In this document: positions 1 through 7,138 of the stretch, in pieces | Layout: every line of letters begins with the position of its first letter | Position numbering within the stretch: position 1 is the stretch's first letter | NCBI GenBank assembly: GCA_947460445.1 | Contig: CANHHS010000008.1 | Span: forward strand, 1 to 22,275 | Length of the DNA: 22,275 bases | Reading direction: 5' to 3' | From: Opitutia bacterium | GTDB taxonomy: Bacteria > Verrucomicrobiota > Verrucomicrobiia > Opitutales > UBA953 | Notes under the pieces: generated by a model | Seen by the model: the letters and a program-made list of their open reading frames with translations, nothing else | Databases searched by the model: none | What the model was told of the DNA's origin: nothing | Program-made: the position numbers and the translations under genes

Positions 1-600
1 ATCGAGGACAGCCTTTGCGCCCTTATCTTCTTCGGCATCCAGTAATCCAGTTTCTGACAGAACTCGTCGTGCACGCGCCGAAGCATCAAACTCAACTGGC
101 AACGTAATTAAAGTGAAGAGCGTGATGACAACGTATGCACCAATCGCGATGTTTAAAATAAGATGATTCGAGCTGCCGCCATGGATAAGGAAGCCGCCTA
201 AAAGCATTACCCAAAAAGCGACTTGATTGGCGACAATGGTGACAGGGACGAGCACCGAGCGGAGTCCAAGCGCAGCATAACCTTGGGCATGCTGGAGAGC
301 GTGACCTGCTTCGTGTGCAGCAATCCCGAGCGCCGCAATACTGGTACCGTCATAATTATCAGCCGAAAGGGCCAAAGTTTTGGTCGCGGGATTGTAATGG
401 TCGGTAAGAAATCCTTCCGCACGTTCGATTTTCACCCCTTCAACACGAGCCGAACGCAATACTTCTTGAGCGGCCTCCGCTCCAGTAACACCCGATCGGG
501 CGGCCACTTGGCTCCACTGGTTAAACGTAGCTTTCACCTTCCACTGGGCCCAGAGACCAAGCAAAAGCGGGACAATCAAATAAGCTAAGGCGGTCATCAT
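1..600 (-). CDS. YugP-type membrane zinc metallopeptidase, 3' end cut by window edge
   Basis: The reading frame is open from an ATG at 600 down to base 1, giving the first 200 residues; the stop lies outside. The family is usually about 225-235 residues, so little is missing. Residues 4-18 form an N-terminal hydrophobic segment. The zinc motif HEAGH is at residues 96-100, within AALGIAAHEAGHALQHAQGY. Two further membrane segments lie at about 117-138 and 148-168, followed by LPVEFDASARA (167-177), whose Glu170 is the likely third metal ligand. These features match the neutral zinc metallopeptidase family typified by B. subtilis YugP. Substrates are poorly known; a role in membrane protein turnover is inference. 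Two ATG codons are adjacent (600 and 597) and either could start it. It is divergent from thiG across a 123-base gap that holds inverted repeats. Confidence 0.88.
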   Translation of the reverse strand, partial: MMTALAYLIVPLLLGLWAQWKVKATFNQWSQVAARSGVTGAEAAQEVLRSARVEGVKIERAEGFLTDHYNPATKTLALSADNYDGTSIAALGIAAHEAGHALQHAQGYAALGLRSVLVPVTIVANQVAFWVMLLGGFLIHGGSSNHLILNIAIGAYVVITLFTLITLPVEFDASARARRVLSETGLLDAEEDKGAKAVLD

Positions 601-617
601 AACAGGGCTAACCGTTA

Positions 618-651
618 GCGATAAATCGCCTGGGTGCAAGCGGAGGCGATT
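618..651. repeat. Overlapping inverted repeats between the yugP-like gene and thiG
   Basis: AATCGCCT at 624-631 is matched by its perfect reverse complement AGGCGATT at 644-651, with a 12-base loop. The left arm also belongs to a second dyad, GCGAT (618-622) AA ATCGC (625-629). The element sits 18 bases upstream of the minus-strand start at 600 and 73 bases upstream of thiG. It could be an operator serving both divergent promoters or a hairpin in the thiG leader. It lacks the TPP riboswitch core (CUGAGA and ACCUGAU), so I do not call it a riboswitch. Confidence 0.4.
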
Positions 652-723
652 ATAACCTTTTCCGAGGATTGGAGTGGCGAGCGAGGCTGGACATTCCCAA
701 AGACTCCGAAACAGTCTAACCCG

Positions 724-1491
724 ATGGCTGACCTACGTATCGCCGACCGCACATTCCATTCACGTCTTTTGACGGGTACGGGCAAATATGCTTCGGCCGA
801 ACAACTTCGAGCTGTACTCGATGCGGCGGGTTCTGAAATTGTAACGGTGGCAATTAAACGCGTCCAATTTGGCCGACGCGAAGACTCAATCCTGGCAGCA
901 CTTGACCCGAAAAAACACCTCGTGCTACCAAACACCTCGGGGGTACGTAACGCCCGTGAGGCTATTTTTGCAGCAGAGCTGGCACGCGAAGCACTGCAGA
1001 CGTCTTGGATTAAACTAGAGATTCACCCGGATCCGAAATATTTAATGCCCGATCCAGTTGAAACATTAGCCGCCTGCGAAGAACTCGTGCGTAAGGGATT
1101 TAAAGTTCTTCCCTATATGCATGCGGATCCTGTTTTGGCTAAACGCCTGGAAGAAGTCGGTGCTTCGGCCGTCATGCCGCTAGGCGCACCCATTGGCTCG
1201 AACCGCGGCCTACTTTCACGCGATTTTATTCGAATCATCATCGAGCAAGCACGCGTACCCGTAATTATTGATGCAGGACTTGGCGCGCCGTCGCAGGCCG
1301 CCGAAGCACTCGAAATGGGCGCAGACGCCGTTCTGGTGAATACCGGTATCGCTGCAGCCAATGATCCTCTAGTGATGGCGTGCGCCTTCCGCTTAGCAGT
1401 TGAAGCCGGGCGCATGGCGAGAGTTGCAGGACTGGGAGCAAGTTCGTCGAAGGCTGAGCCGACATCGCCGCTGACAGACTTTTTAGGTTAA
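724..1491 (+). CDS. thiG: Thiazole synthase ThiG
   Basis: ThiG condenses 1-deoxy-xylulose 5-phosphate, dehydroglycine and sulfur from ThiS thiocarboxylate into the thiazole phosphate half of thiamine, in the cytoplasm. The product has 255 residues, the normal family length. The frame is open from 634, but the ATG at 724 (MADLRIADRTF) matches where the family begins, so I chose it. The TIM-barrel motifs are intact: LLTGTGKY at 15-22, the Schiff-base lysine in WIKLE at Lys97, VMPLGAPIGSNRG in the middle and VIIDAGLGAPSQAAEALEMG near the C-terminus. No Shine-Dalgarno sequence is visible. Its stop codon overlaps the stop of the convergent thiE gene. Its sulfur donor ThiS is encoded about 1.3 kb away on the other strand. 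Confidence 0.96.
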   Translation: MADLRIADRTFHSRLLTGTGKYASAEQLRAVLDAAGSEIVTVAIKRVQFGRREDSILAALDPKKHLVLPNTSGVRNAREAIFAAELAREALQTSWIKLEIHPDPKYLMPDPVETLAACEELVRKGFKVLPYMHADPVLAKRLEEVGASAVMPLGAPIGSNRGLLSRDFIRIIIEQARVPVIIDAGLGAPSQAAEALEMGADAVLVNTGIAAANDPLVMACAFRLAVEAGRMARVAGLGASSSKAEPTSPLTDFLG

Positions 1492-2132
1492 GCGGGCGAT
1501 TCACTACCCCAACAAACTTGACCGGCTGCCGTGACAATGCTTGCAGCTGACAATGGCTCGCTCGCACGCGCAATCGCACCGCTCATGGCTGCGCCGCTTG
1601 CTCCTAAGCTTTTTAAAAATGGGAAGTCTGCCGCAATAACACCACCAATGACATATGCTGGCAGAGGCGCAGCAGCCACAATGAGATTGCGAAGGGATGC
1701 TTCCGTGTGGACGGGGGCATGGCCAACTTTTGTGGCCGTTGAGCGCAATGGTCCCACGCCGACATAATCCGGGGAGCCTTCAGTTAGCCGTACTAAATCG
1801 TCCAGAGAGTTTAGCGTTACGCCAATCAACTTATGGGGCCCGAGTAATTTTCGTGCAGAAGCCGGCGAGCCATCATGCTTTCCCAAATGAACGCCATCGG
1901 CCGCAGAAGCCAAGGCGACTTCTGGCGAATCGTTGATGGTACAGATGGCGCCGTGCGCATGAGCGACCGCCACAACTTGCGAAGCGAGCAAGATCCATGC
2001 GTCCGTCGGAAGTCCTTTGGCACGTAACTGCACCCAACGTACCCCACCCTGGCACACGCGCTCTGCCTGCTCAACAGCAGTGAATGCGCTATCGTCGAGC
2101 GTAAGAAATTGAACGGCGGGCAAACGTCGCAC
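1488..2132 (-). CDS. thiE: Thiamine phosphate synthase ThiE
   Basis: ThiE couples the pyrimidine pyrophosphate (HMP-PP) to thiazole phosphate to give thiamine phosphate. The product has 214 residues and starts with GTG at 2132. Family motifs are in order: VQLRAKG (34-40), IND (66-68) and the later Asp79 in AADGVHLGKHD, which correspond to the two magnesium-binding aspartates, then IGVTLNS (103-109), VGVGPLRSTATK (124-135), which binds diphosphate, and VIGGV (161-165). All key positions are kept, so this looks like the active ThiE, unlike the paralogue just upstream. It begins 5 bases after that gene ends, so the two are almost certainly cotranscribed, and its stop overlaps that of convergent thiG. 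Confidence 0.93.
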   Translation of the reverse strand: MRRLPAVQFLTLDDSAFTAVEQAERVCQGGVRWVQLRAKGLPTDAWILLASQVVAVAHAHGAICTINDSPEVALASAADGVHLGKHDGSPASARKLLGPHKLIGVTLNSLDDLVRLTEGSPDYVGVGPLRSTATKVGHAPVHTEASLRNLIVAAAPLPAYVIGGVIAADFPFLKSLGASGAAMSGAIARASEPLSAASIVTAAGQVCWGSESPA

Positions 2133-2137
2133 GTCGT

Positions 2138-2821
2138 TTAACTTTTCTTTTTCCTAAGTCGGGCTGGCTCTTCCCCAAGCCAAGCTCGCTCTAAATCCAA
2201 GAAAGTCTTAACGGGATTTTCGGACTCCCAAACACAACCAATGAACGCAACGCCATTGAAACCAATTTCACGGGCGATGGCAGCTGTCTCAGGAGTGACG
2301 CCACCAAGCGCATACACGGGACAACCGCCTTCAGAGCGCCAGCGTTGGAGAATGACTTCAAACTCACGATGCGTACGGTGTGGCACATGATTCTTTTTTG
2401 ATACCGAAGGGAAAACTGGGCCTAAGACAGAGTACTGGCGACGCCGTGGCCCCTCCATAAGTTCGTCGTAAGAATGACTCGATGAACTAACAGGGCGTTG
2501 TTCTGGCCAGTTACGCGGAATCGATTCACCTGTCTTTAAGTGAAAACCCCCGAGACCTCGCGAAAGAACAATCTCCGGGTATGCGTAGAAAACAATACGT
2601 GGCCAAAAAGTGTCCGGAATTGCATCTAAGAAGTCTGCATGGTCTTTGGCTGACCAGGAGGGCTTGCGCAGGTGCAAGCGGCCAAGGCCCGCGGCAAAGA
2701 GCCGTCGAATAATTTTTATTTCTCCCGGAACGTCATGTTCAGGTCTCGTAATTAAAACGAGATTGGGCTCAGCAGGAATCGCTGGGCGAGGGAGCAGGAG
2801 ATCGCGAAGATAGCGTAGCAC
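2138..2821 (-). CDS. Divergent ThiE/TenI-family protein
   Basis: This is a second TIM-barrel protein of the thiamine phosphate synthase/TenI superfamily, 227 residues from a GTG at 2821. An earlier in-frame TTG at 2878 or GTG at 2848 would lie inside thiS. Recognisable pieces are LVLITRPEHDVPGE (21-34), RLHLRKP (48-54), GGFHLK (91-96), SSHSYDEL (114-121), LGPVFPSVSKK (133-143) and ALGGVTPE (171-178). The NDR metal motif of ThiE is replaced by FYAYPE (78-83), the second aspartate is Gly, and the TxTK diphosphate motif is SVSK. The TenI tautomerase histidine (GHVFET in B. subtilis) is Pro here. It resembles the ThiE-like proteins common in Bacteroidota. It could be a thiazole tautomerase, a second ThiE or a partner protein. 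Membership of the superfamily is firm; the activity is not. Confidence 0.82.
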   Translation of the reverse strand: MLRYLRDLLLPRPAIPAEPNLVLITRPEHDVPGEIKIIRRLFAAGLGRLHLRKPSWSAKDHADFLDAIPDTFWPRIVFYAYPEIVLSRGLGGFHLKTGESIPRNWPEQRPVSSSSHSYDELMEGPRRRQYSVLGPVFPSVSKKNHVPHRTHREFEVILQRWRSEGGCPVYALGGVTPETAAIAREIGFNGVAFIGCVWESENPVKTFLDLERAWLGEEPARLRKKKS

Positions 2822-2828
2822 AGGTATT

Positions 2829-3029
2829 TCAGCCGCCTTGGGCAGCACGAATGACGAGAATTTGAACGCCTTCTGCAAGCCGAGTCTCGGCCCATTGGCT
2901 TCGAGGAATAACTTGGCTATTCACCGCGGCAGCCACCCCAGGCTCATTCGCAAGATCAAGCTCAACCAATAACGTCTCTAAATTGGCCGCTGCGGTCTCC
3001 CGAGGTTGGTCATTTAAGATAATGCGCAC
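2829..3029 (-). CDS. thiS: Sulfur carrier protein ThiS
   Basis: This 66-residue ubiquitin-fold protein ends in Gly-Gly (residues 65-66), which is adenylated and converted to a thiocarboxylate to deliver sulfur to ThiG. The N-terminal IILNDQP strand followed by a Leu-rich helix (ETLLVELDL), the central VAAAVNSQVIPRSQW and the final VQILVIRAAQGG match the family. The start is GTG at 3029. It is the first gene of the minus-strand thi set: the next start lies 7 bases after its stop, or inside it if the longer form of the neighbour is used. The adenylating enzyme ThiF is not in the window. Confidence 0.93.
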   Translation of the reverse strand: MRIILNDQPRETAAANLETLLVELDLANEPGVAAAVNSQVIPRSQWAETRLAEGVQILVIRAAQGG

Positions 3030-3082
3030 ATTTTAAAGGTGTAATGAACCAATGATAGAAGCAAGAAGGGAGGTGGCTGTTG

Positions 3083-3100
3083 CCAAATGTGAAGATTTGG
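3083..3100. repeat. Small inverted repeat between thiS and the cyclophilin gene
   Basis: CCAAAT (3083-3088) and ATTTGG (3095-3100) are perfect reverse complements around a 6-base loop. The element sits 17 bases upstream of the chosen cyclophilin start and about 54 bases upstream of divergent thiS. It could be a leader hairpin or a protein-binding site. At 6 base pairs it could also be chance. Confidence 0.25.
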
Positions 3101-3117
3101 GTTTGCTCCGAAGCCTA

Positions 3118-3690
3118 ATGCGTCACCTGCTTTTAATCTTTGCCTGCACCCTCGCAGGCGCTGCTGATTTACCCATGAAAGAATCCACACCTACCGCACC
3201 TCGTGCCATCCTTCACACTACCGCCGGTGACATCACTGTTGAGTTTTGGCCAGACGTTGCACCCAAGACCGTCGCCAACTTTGTGAAGCTCGCTAAAGAA
3301 GGCTTCTACAATGGCACTGCTTTTCACCGCATCATTAAGGGATTCATGATTCAAGGCGGCTGCCCAAATACCAAAGCAGGCCAAACAGGCATGCCAGGAA
3401 CAGGTGGACCAGGTTATCAAATTAAGGCTGAGTTTAATGACCGACCTCATGTACGTGGCGTCCTTTCAATGGCTCGCTCTCAAAACCCCGATAGTGCGGG
3501 CTCGCAGTTCTTCATCTGCCACGGGGATGCCAAATTCCTCGATCGTCAGTACACTGCCTTTGGCAAACTCGTTGCCGGGGACGATGTTCTGGAATCAATT
3601 GCGACGGTCGCTTGCAGTGGTCCTGAGCGCTCAACGCCTGCAAAACGCATTGAGATTACCTCGGTAGAGGTCCTGGCGGCTGGCAAATAA
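3118..3690 (+). CDS. Secreted cyclophilin-type peptidyl-prolyl cis-trans isomerase
   Basis: Cyclophilins catalyse cis-trans isomerisation of X-Pro bonds during protein folding. The ATG at 3118 gives 190 residues with a clear signal peptide (MRHLLLIFACTLAGAA), pointing to the periplasm. The frame is open back to 3052, but that extension would put charged residues before the signal and cross an inverted repeat. Active-site motifs are intact: FHRIIKGFMIQGG (69-81, with the catalytic Arg71), GVLSMA (114-119), GSQFFI (128-133) and FLDRQYTAFGKL (140-151). Tyr145 replaces the histidine of eukaryotic CypA, as is usual in bacteria. It may share a transcript with the beta-barrel gene 50 bases downstream. 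Confidence 0.93.
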   Translation: MRHLLLIFACTLAGAADLPMKESTPTAPRAILHTTAGDITVEFWPDVAPKTVANFVKLAKEGFYNGTAFHRIIKGFMIQGGCPNTKAGQTGMPGTGGPGYQIKAEFNDRPHVRGVLSMARSQNPDSAGSQFFICHGDAKFLDRQYTAFGKLVAGDDVLESIATVACSGPERSTPAKRIEITSVEVLAAGK

Positions 3691-3740
3691 GCCTTCGCCC
3701 TTTACACCAATCTTCTACCGCCTTATTTCTACCTATCCCC

Positions 3741-4268
3741 ATGAAAAACCTCCGTCCCCTCGCCCTCCTCGCTTTAACGACCGCAGCGGCCCAAGCGTAT
3801 AACGTAGAGTTTCAATTCGGTGCGAATCGCCCAGCTAGCGGTGATCTCGCCGGATCTTACAAAGGCGATTCTGCCACCGGCCTCTCCTGGTCAACAAATA
3901 TTAGCGAGCAGATTAGCCTCGGCACGACTTTTAGCCTCCGCCAACTCGAGCACAGCCGACCCACCCCGACCCAGAATGACGTCAAGAGCCTGATGCTTGA
4001 TCTCGTTTGGGAACTCGGATCCGAGCGTGGTGGCATTAAGCCATTCTTCGGCGGAAGCATTGGTAACAGCTGGATTGATACCCAGACGGGCAACGACAAC
4101 GCCATCACAGGAATCCTAAGCGCCGGCCTTCGCTTCAACCTCTCCGATACAACTGAGTTCGTACTCGGTGCACGTTATTTCAATATCTGGAACGTCAATT
4201 ATTCAGACACTGTCAGTGAAGACGTTAAAGGCTGGGAATCCTACGCAGCCATCCGCTTGAAGTTCTAA
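3741..4268 (+). CDS. Small outer-membrane beta-barrel protein
   Basis: The product has 175 residues with a typical signal peptide (MKNLRPLALLALTTAAAQA, residues 1-19). The mature part is built of alternating polar/hydrophobic strands rich in Gly, Ser and aromatic residues, such as NVEFQFGANRP, FFGGSIGNSWID and TTEFVLGARYFNIWNV, and ends in a terminal Phe (YAAIRLKF), the usual signal for the outer-membrane assembly machinery. The size suits an eight-stranded barrel of the OmpX/OmpA-barrel type. The ligand or role is unknown. No Shine-Dalgarno is seen before the ATG. It ends 18 bases before a strong terminator. I recognise the fold type, not a specific family. Confidence 0.82.
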   Translation: MKNLRPLALLALTTAAAQAYNVEFQFGANRPASGDLAGSYKGDSATGLSWSTNISEQISLGTTFSLRQLEHSRPTPTQNDVKSLMLDLVWELGSERGGIKPFFGGSIGNSWIDTQTGNDNAITGILSAGLRFNLSDTTEFVLGARYFNIWNVNYSDTVSEDVKGWESYAAIRLKF

Positions 4269-4286
4269 GTTAAGAACTTTTGTTCT

Positions 4287-4313
4287 AAAAAGCCGCCTTC
4301 GGGCGGCTTTTTT
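4287..4313. terminator. Bidirectional intrinsic terminator
   Basis: A five-A run, the stem GCCGCC (4292-4297), a TTCG tetraloop and the stem GGCGGC (4302-4307) are followed by a six-T run. The A run becomes a T run on the other strand, so the element can stop the outer-membrane barrel transcript on plus and the efflux-esterase operon on minus. The stop codon of the minus-strand hydrolase (4312-4314) overlaps its edge. Confidence 0.92.
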
Positions 4314-5169
4314 ATTTTCCGGTGAGAACGCCCTGCCCTCGCAACCAAGCTGCGAGCAACTCTGGCCATTCACGCGAGGCCGGGCAGTTCCCATTGACGC
4401 CCCAACCGTGACCACCTGATGCATAAATATGCGTCTCCGCTGTAGAGCCCGCAAAACGGACTGCTGTCGCCAACGCAATTGAACCACTCGCAGGAATAGG
4501 GTCATTCGCACTATGAACAAAAAAAGCGGGTGCTGGGTGGCTTCCGGGAATTGGCGTCACTCCATTCGGCCCACTCAGTAGAACTTTGTCATCCTGACCA
4601 GCATCCAAGAGATAGGCTGGGTAAACCATCGCGGCATAGTTCGGACGCGACTCAGCTGCTGCATTCGGTTGATAGGCCAGGCGTGCGACTAAGTTTCCAC
4701 CAGCAGAAAAACCCAACGCCACGATTTTGTCAGGATTTGCCCGCCACTCTGTGGCACGCTTGCGCACAATCCTTACGGCTTCTTGTGCATCCAACAAAGG
4801 CACCACCCATGGCTTTTGCGGATCTCGACGTGGCACACGGTAACGCACAACCGCAGCCGCGCAGCCTAATGATTGCATCCGACGAGCGACCCCAACCCCT
4901 TCGTGGTCTTCGGCTAAAATGTTATAGCCACCGCCTGGAAAAATTAAGACGAGCGGAGATCCGGGTGCCGTCGCAGGAAAAAATACGATGTCGGGTGTGA
5001 AAACGTTTTCTCGTCGGGTGTCCTTGACGGTGCCGTAAGGATTTGCACCCGTCGCCATTAGCGAAGTCTCACCTGGCGGCGCACCTTCCCAGATATCCAA
5101 GCGGAGCGGCGTCCGGTTTGCGCTCACAAGCAAAGGCACCAGGAAGCAAAGCGTTGCAAATTTACTCAT
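4312..5169 (-). CDS. Secreted alpha/beta hydrolase (acetyl-xylan esterase / BD-FAE-like)
   Basis: This 285-residue protein carries a signal peptide (MSKFATLCFLVPLLVSA). It has the hormone-sensitive-lipase-like layout: an oxyanion-hole segment FPGGGYNILAEDHEG (77-91), nucleophile elbow GFSAGG with Ser155, Asp223 in HSANDPIP and His254 in GGHGWG. Proteins of this type in Verrucomicrobiota and Planctomycetota are often annotated as acetyl-xylan or feruloyl esterases; the substrate here is unknown. The frame is open to 5238, but the ATG at 5169 provides the signal peptide and overlaps the stop of the upstream permease gene by 8 bases, so it is the best start. It is the last gene of the TolC-MacAB-type operon, which suggests coupled expression with an exporter. 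Confidence 0.85.
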   Translation of the reverse strand: MSKFATLCFLVPLLVSANRTPLRLDIWEGAPPGETSLMATGANPYGTVKDTRRENVFTPDIVFFPATAPGSPLVLIFPGGGYNILAEDHEGVGVARRMQSLGCAAAVVRYRVPRRDPQKPWVVPLLDAQEAVRIVRKRATEWRANPDKIVALGFSAGGNLVARLAYQPNAAAESRPNYAAMVYPAYLLDAGQDDKVLLSGPNGVTPIPGSHPAPAFFVHSANDPIPASGSIALATAVRFAGSTAETHIYASGGHGWGVNGNCPASREWPELLAAWLRGQGVLTGK

Positions 5170-6451
5170 GACGCAGGGCTTCAATCGGATCGAGTCGGGC
5201 CGCTCGCACAGCTGGATAAACGCCTGCCAGCAGACCAATCGTCACCGATGAAGCGAAGCCTCCGAACATAACCCAAGGATTCAAAGCAGCGGTAACCCCG
5301 CCCGGCACGACGGCTGAAAGAATGAAGTTCATCACGGCTAAGAGAATAGCCGAGACGGCCAGTCCAATGAATCCACCCACAGAGGCAATGACTGCTGCTT
5401 CCGCCAAAAATTGCAGGAAGATGTCCGAGGCACGTGCACCGACAGACTTGCGCACACCAATCTCACGAATGCGTTCATTAATTGAAGCGAGCATCACATT
5501 CATAATACCGATACCACCCACAAATAACGAAATGGCAGCAACCCCGCCAAGGGATAGTGTGAAAGCAGATTCAGTTTTACGAAATTCATCAAGGGTCTCT
5601 TCGTTTGTATCGACGCGAAAATCTTGGAGTCCATTATGGGACTGCAATAAGGTACGCGTGATCTGGGGCACAGCATCGGCCAATGCTTCAGCCGAAGGAA
5701 CCCTGAGTCCTAATCCGGTAAGCTTGTCATTACCCGTAAACTTCAGCAAAGCGGTCTCGAGAGGAATATATACGCCGCTGTTACGCCAGCGCCACATACC
5801 TCCTCCGCCCCCCTTGGACCTGCCGCCGCTTGGCCGAATCGACACGCCAGTGCTTTCAATGTTATTGAGCACGCCGACGACGACGAAGTTTCGTCCACGC
5901 ACTTTGACGGTCTGTCCAAGCGGATCCGCATTTGCACCAAACAAGTCTTCGGCAACTGCAGAACCAATCACACATACATCTGCTCGGACTAGTTGGTCTA
6001 AGTCGCTTAAAAAGCGCCCTTGATCCACCCATCGCCGGGCAACCGGTAGATAGTCGGAAGTACAACCGCGAACAACTGTGTTGATTTCCTTACCATCTCG
6101 CGAAACACGCTCCCAACCAACATCCGCTTCAGGGGAAACATACTGAACCGATGGAACTGTTGCTCGGAGTAATTTAACGTCTCGTAAAGTTATACCCTCT
6201 GACTGGTCTGCAAGGTGCTGCTGCTCGCGCGGGAGAGCCTCTTTAGAAACCGTGATTTTTTCGATACCGCCCATCGCGTCGACGAATTGGCGGAAGTTGC
6301 CGACCATTCCCTGCACAACCGTGACCATCGCGACCAAGGAAGCCACCCCGAGAATAATCCCAGACATGGAAAGGATTGAGCGCACCTTGCTTGCGAGCAA
6401 CTCGCGAAGTCCGTTTGAAATCGCCGGACGAAGTCTGTCGAGCAGTCTCAT
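5162..6451 (-). CDS. MacB-like ABC transporter permease (FtsX family)
   Basis: This 429-residue inner-membrane subunit has the MacB topology: one membrane helix at about 28-50, a large periplasmic domain (about 51-298), then helices near 300-322, 352-378 and 394-414. The diagnostic cytoplasmic loop ERIREIGVRKSVGAR is at 326-340 and the C-terminal PAVRAARLDPIEALRHE (413-429) is typical. The ATG at 6451 overlaps the ATPase stop as ATGA, so I prefer it to the upstream in-frame candidate at 6475. Unlike E. coli MacB, the ATPase is a separate protein. A glycine-rich stretch (RPSGGRSKGGGGGMW, 206-220) interrupts the periplasmic domain. It works with the adaptor and TolC-like gene upstream as a tripartite exporter or mechanotransmitter; the cargo is unknown. 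Confidence 0.92.
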   Translation of the reverse strand: MRLLDRLRPAISNGLRELLASKVRSILSMSGIILGVASLVAMVTVVQGMVGNFRQFVDAMGGIEKITVSKEALPREQQHLADQSEGITLRDVKLLRATVPSVQYVSPEADVGWERVSRDGKEINTVVRGCTSDYLPVARRWVDQGRFLSDLDQLVRADVCVIGSAVAEDLFGANADPLGQTVKVRGRNFVVVGVLNNIESTGVSIRPSGGRSKGGGGGMWRWRNSGVYIPLETALLKFTGNDKLTGLGLRVPSAEALADAVPQITRTLLQSHNGLQDFRVDTNEETLDEFRKTESAFTLSLGGVAAISLFVGGIGIMNVMLASINERIREIGVRKSVGARASDIFLQFLAEAAVIASVGGFIGLAVSAILLAVMNFILSAVVPGGVTAALNPWVMFGGFASSVTIGLLAGVYPAVRAARLDPIEALRHE

Positions 6452-7134
6452 GTTCGCTTGTCCTCCTGAACGCATCCGTCACGCATGGTAATAATACGGC
6501 GTGCATGTGCAGCGACTGCCAAGTCATGCGTGACCAATAAGATGGCAATGCCTTCACGGTTCAACTCACCCAGAAGCTGGAGGATGCGATCGACATTACG
6601 TGAATCTAAATTGCCCGTGGGCTCGTCTGCTAAAATTAAGGCAGGACGACCAACCAAGGCGCGGGCAATCGCAACGCGCTGACGTTCGCCGCCCGAAAGT
6701 TCGGTTGGACGGTGCGTCAACCGGTGACTCATACCGACGCGATCAAGGGCTTTCTTAGCAGCAGCATCGCGCGAAGCAGCGTCAGGAAAATCATCGCGGT
6801 AAAGCAGTGGTAACGTCGCATTTTCCAATACTGTCAGGCGTGGTAGTAAATTAAATGACTGAAAAATGAATCCGACGCGATGTGAACGATACCAAGCGCG
6901 CCGGTCCGAAGAGAGTGCGCTGACATCTTCTCCCTCAAACTGTATGCGACCAGAAGTTGGTACATCCATAAATCCAAGGATGTGCATCAAGGTGGACTTC
7001 CCTGAACCTGACGGGCCAAGGATGGCAGTGAATTCGTTTTGCTCAAATGTTAGGTCTACGCCTGCGAGTGCATGCACGTCCTCTTCACCCATCCGATAGG
7101 TTTTCCTCACGCCTTGTAATACAGCGAGCGACAT
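6448..7134 (-). CDS. ABC transporter ATP-binding protein (MacB/LolD type)
   Basis: The 228-residue ATPase has every motif of the MacB/LolD class: Walker A GPSGSGKS (40-47), Q-loop Gln92 in FQSFNLLPRL, signature LSGGERQRVAIARAL (146-160), Walker B LILADEPTGNLD (166-177) and switch His203 in VTHD. It energises the permease encoded next, which it overlaps by four bases (ATGA). It begins 4 bases after the adaptor gene ends. The final residues CVQEDKRT are a normal tail. LolD (lipoprotein release) is the main alternative, but adjacency to an adaptor and a TolC-like gene favours a MacAB-type exporter. Confidence 0.95.
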   Translation of the reverse strand: MSLAVLQGVRKTYRMGEEDVHALAGVDLTFEQNEFTAILGPSGSGKSTLMHILGFMDVPTSGRIQFEGEDVSALSSDRRAWYRSHRVGFIFQSFNLLPRLTVLENATLPLLYRDDFPDAASRDAAAKKALDRVGMSHRLTHRPTELSGGERQRVAIARALVGRPALILADEPTGNLDSRNVDRILQLLGELNREGIAILLVTHDLAVAAHARRIITMRDGCVQEDKRT

Positions 7135-7138
7135 GCCT

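Noticed and set aside
223..588. Plus-strand open frame of 121 codons
   Set aside because: It runs antisense to the YugP-like protease, whose HEAGH motif and membrane segments are clear; the plus frame has no recognisable feature.
601..723. TPP riboswitch upstream of thiG
   Set aside because: The conserved core elements (CUGAGA, ACCUGAU) are absent on either strand here and in the thiS leader; only generic inverted repeats are seen.
4530..5000. Plus-strand open frame of 156 codons inside the hydrolase region
   Set aside because: It is antisense to the alpha/beta hydrolase, which has a complete catalytic triad; the plus frame looks compositionally random.
5322..6023. Plus-strand open frame of 233 codons inside the permease region
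   Set aside because: Despite its length it is a shadow of the MacB-like permease, whose membrane helices and conserved loop are in the minus frame.
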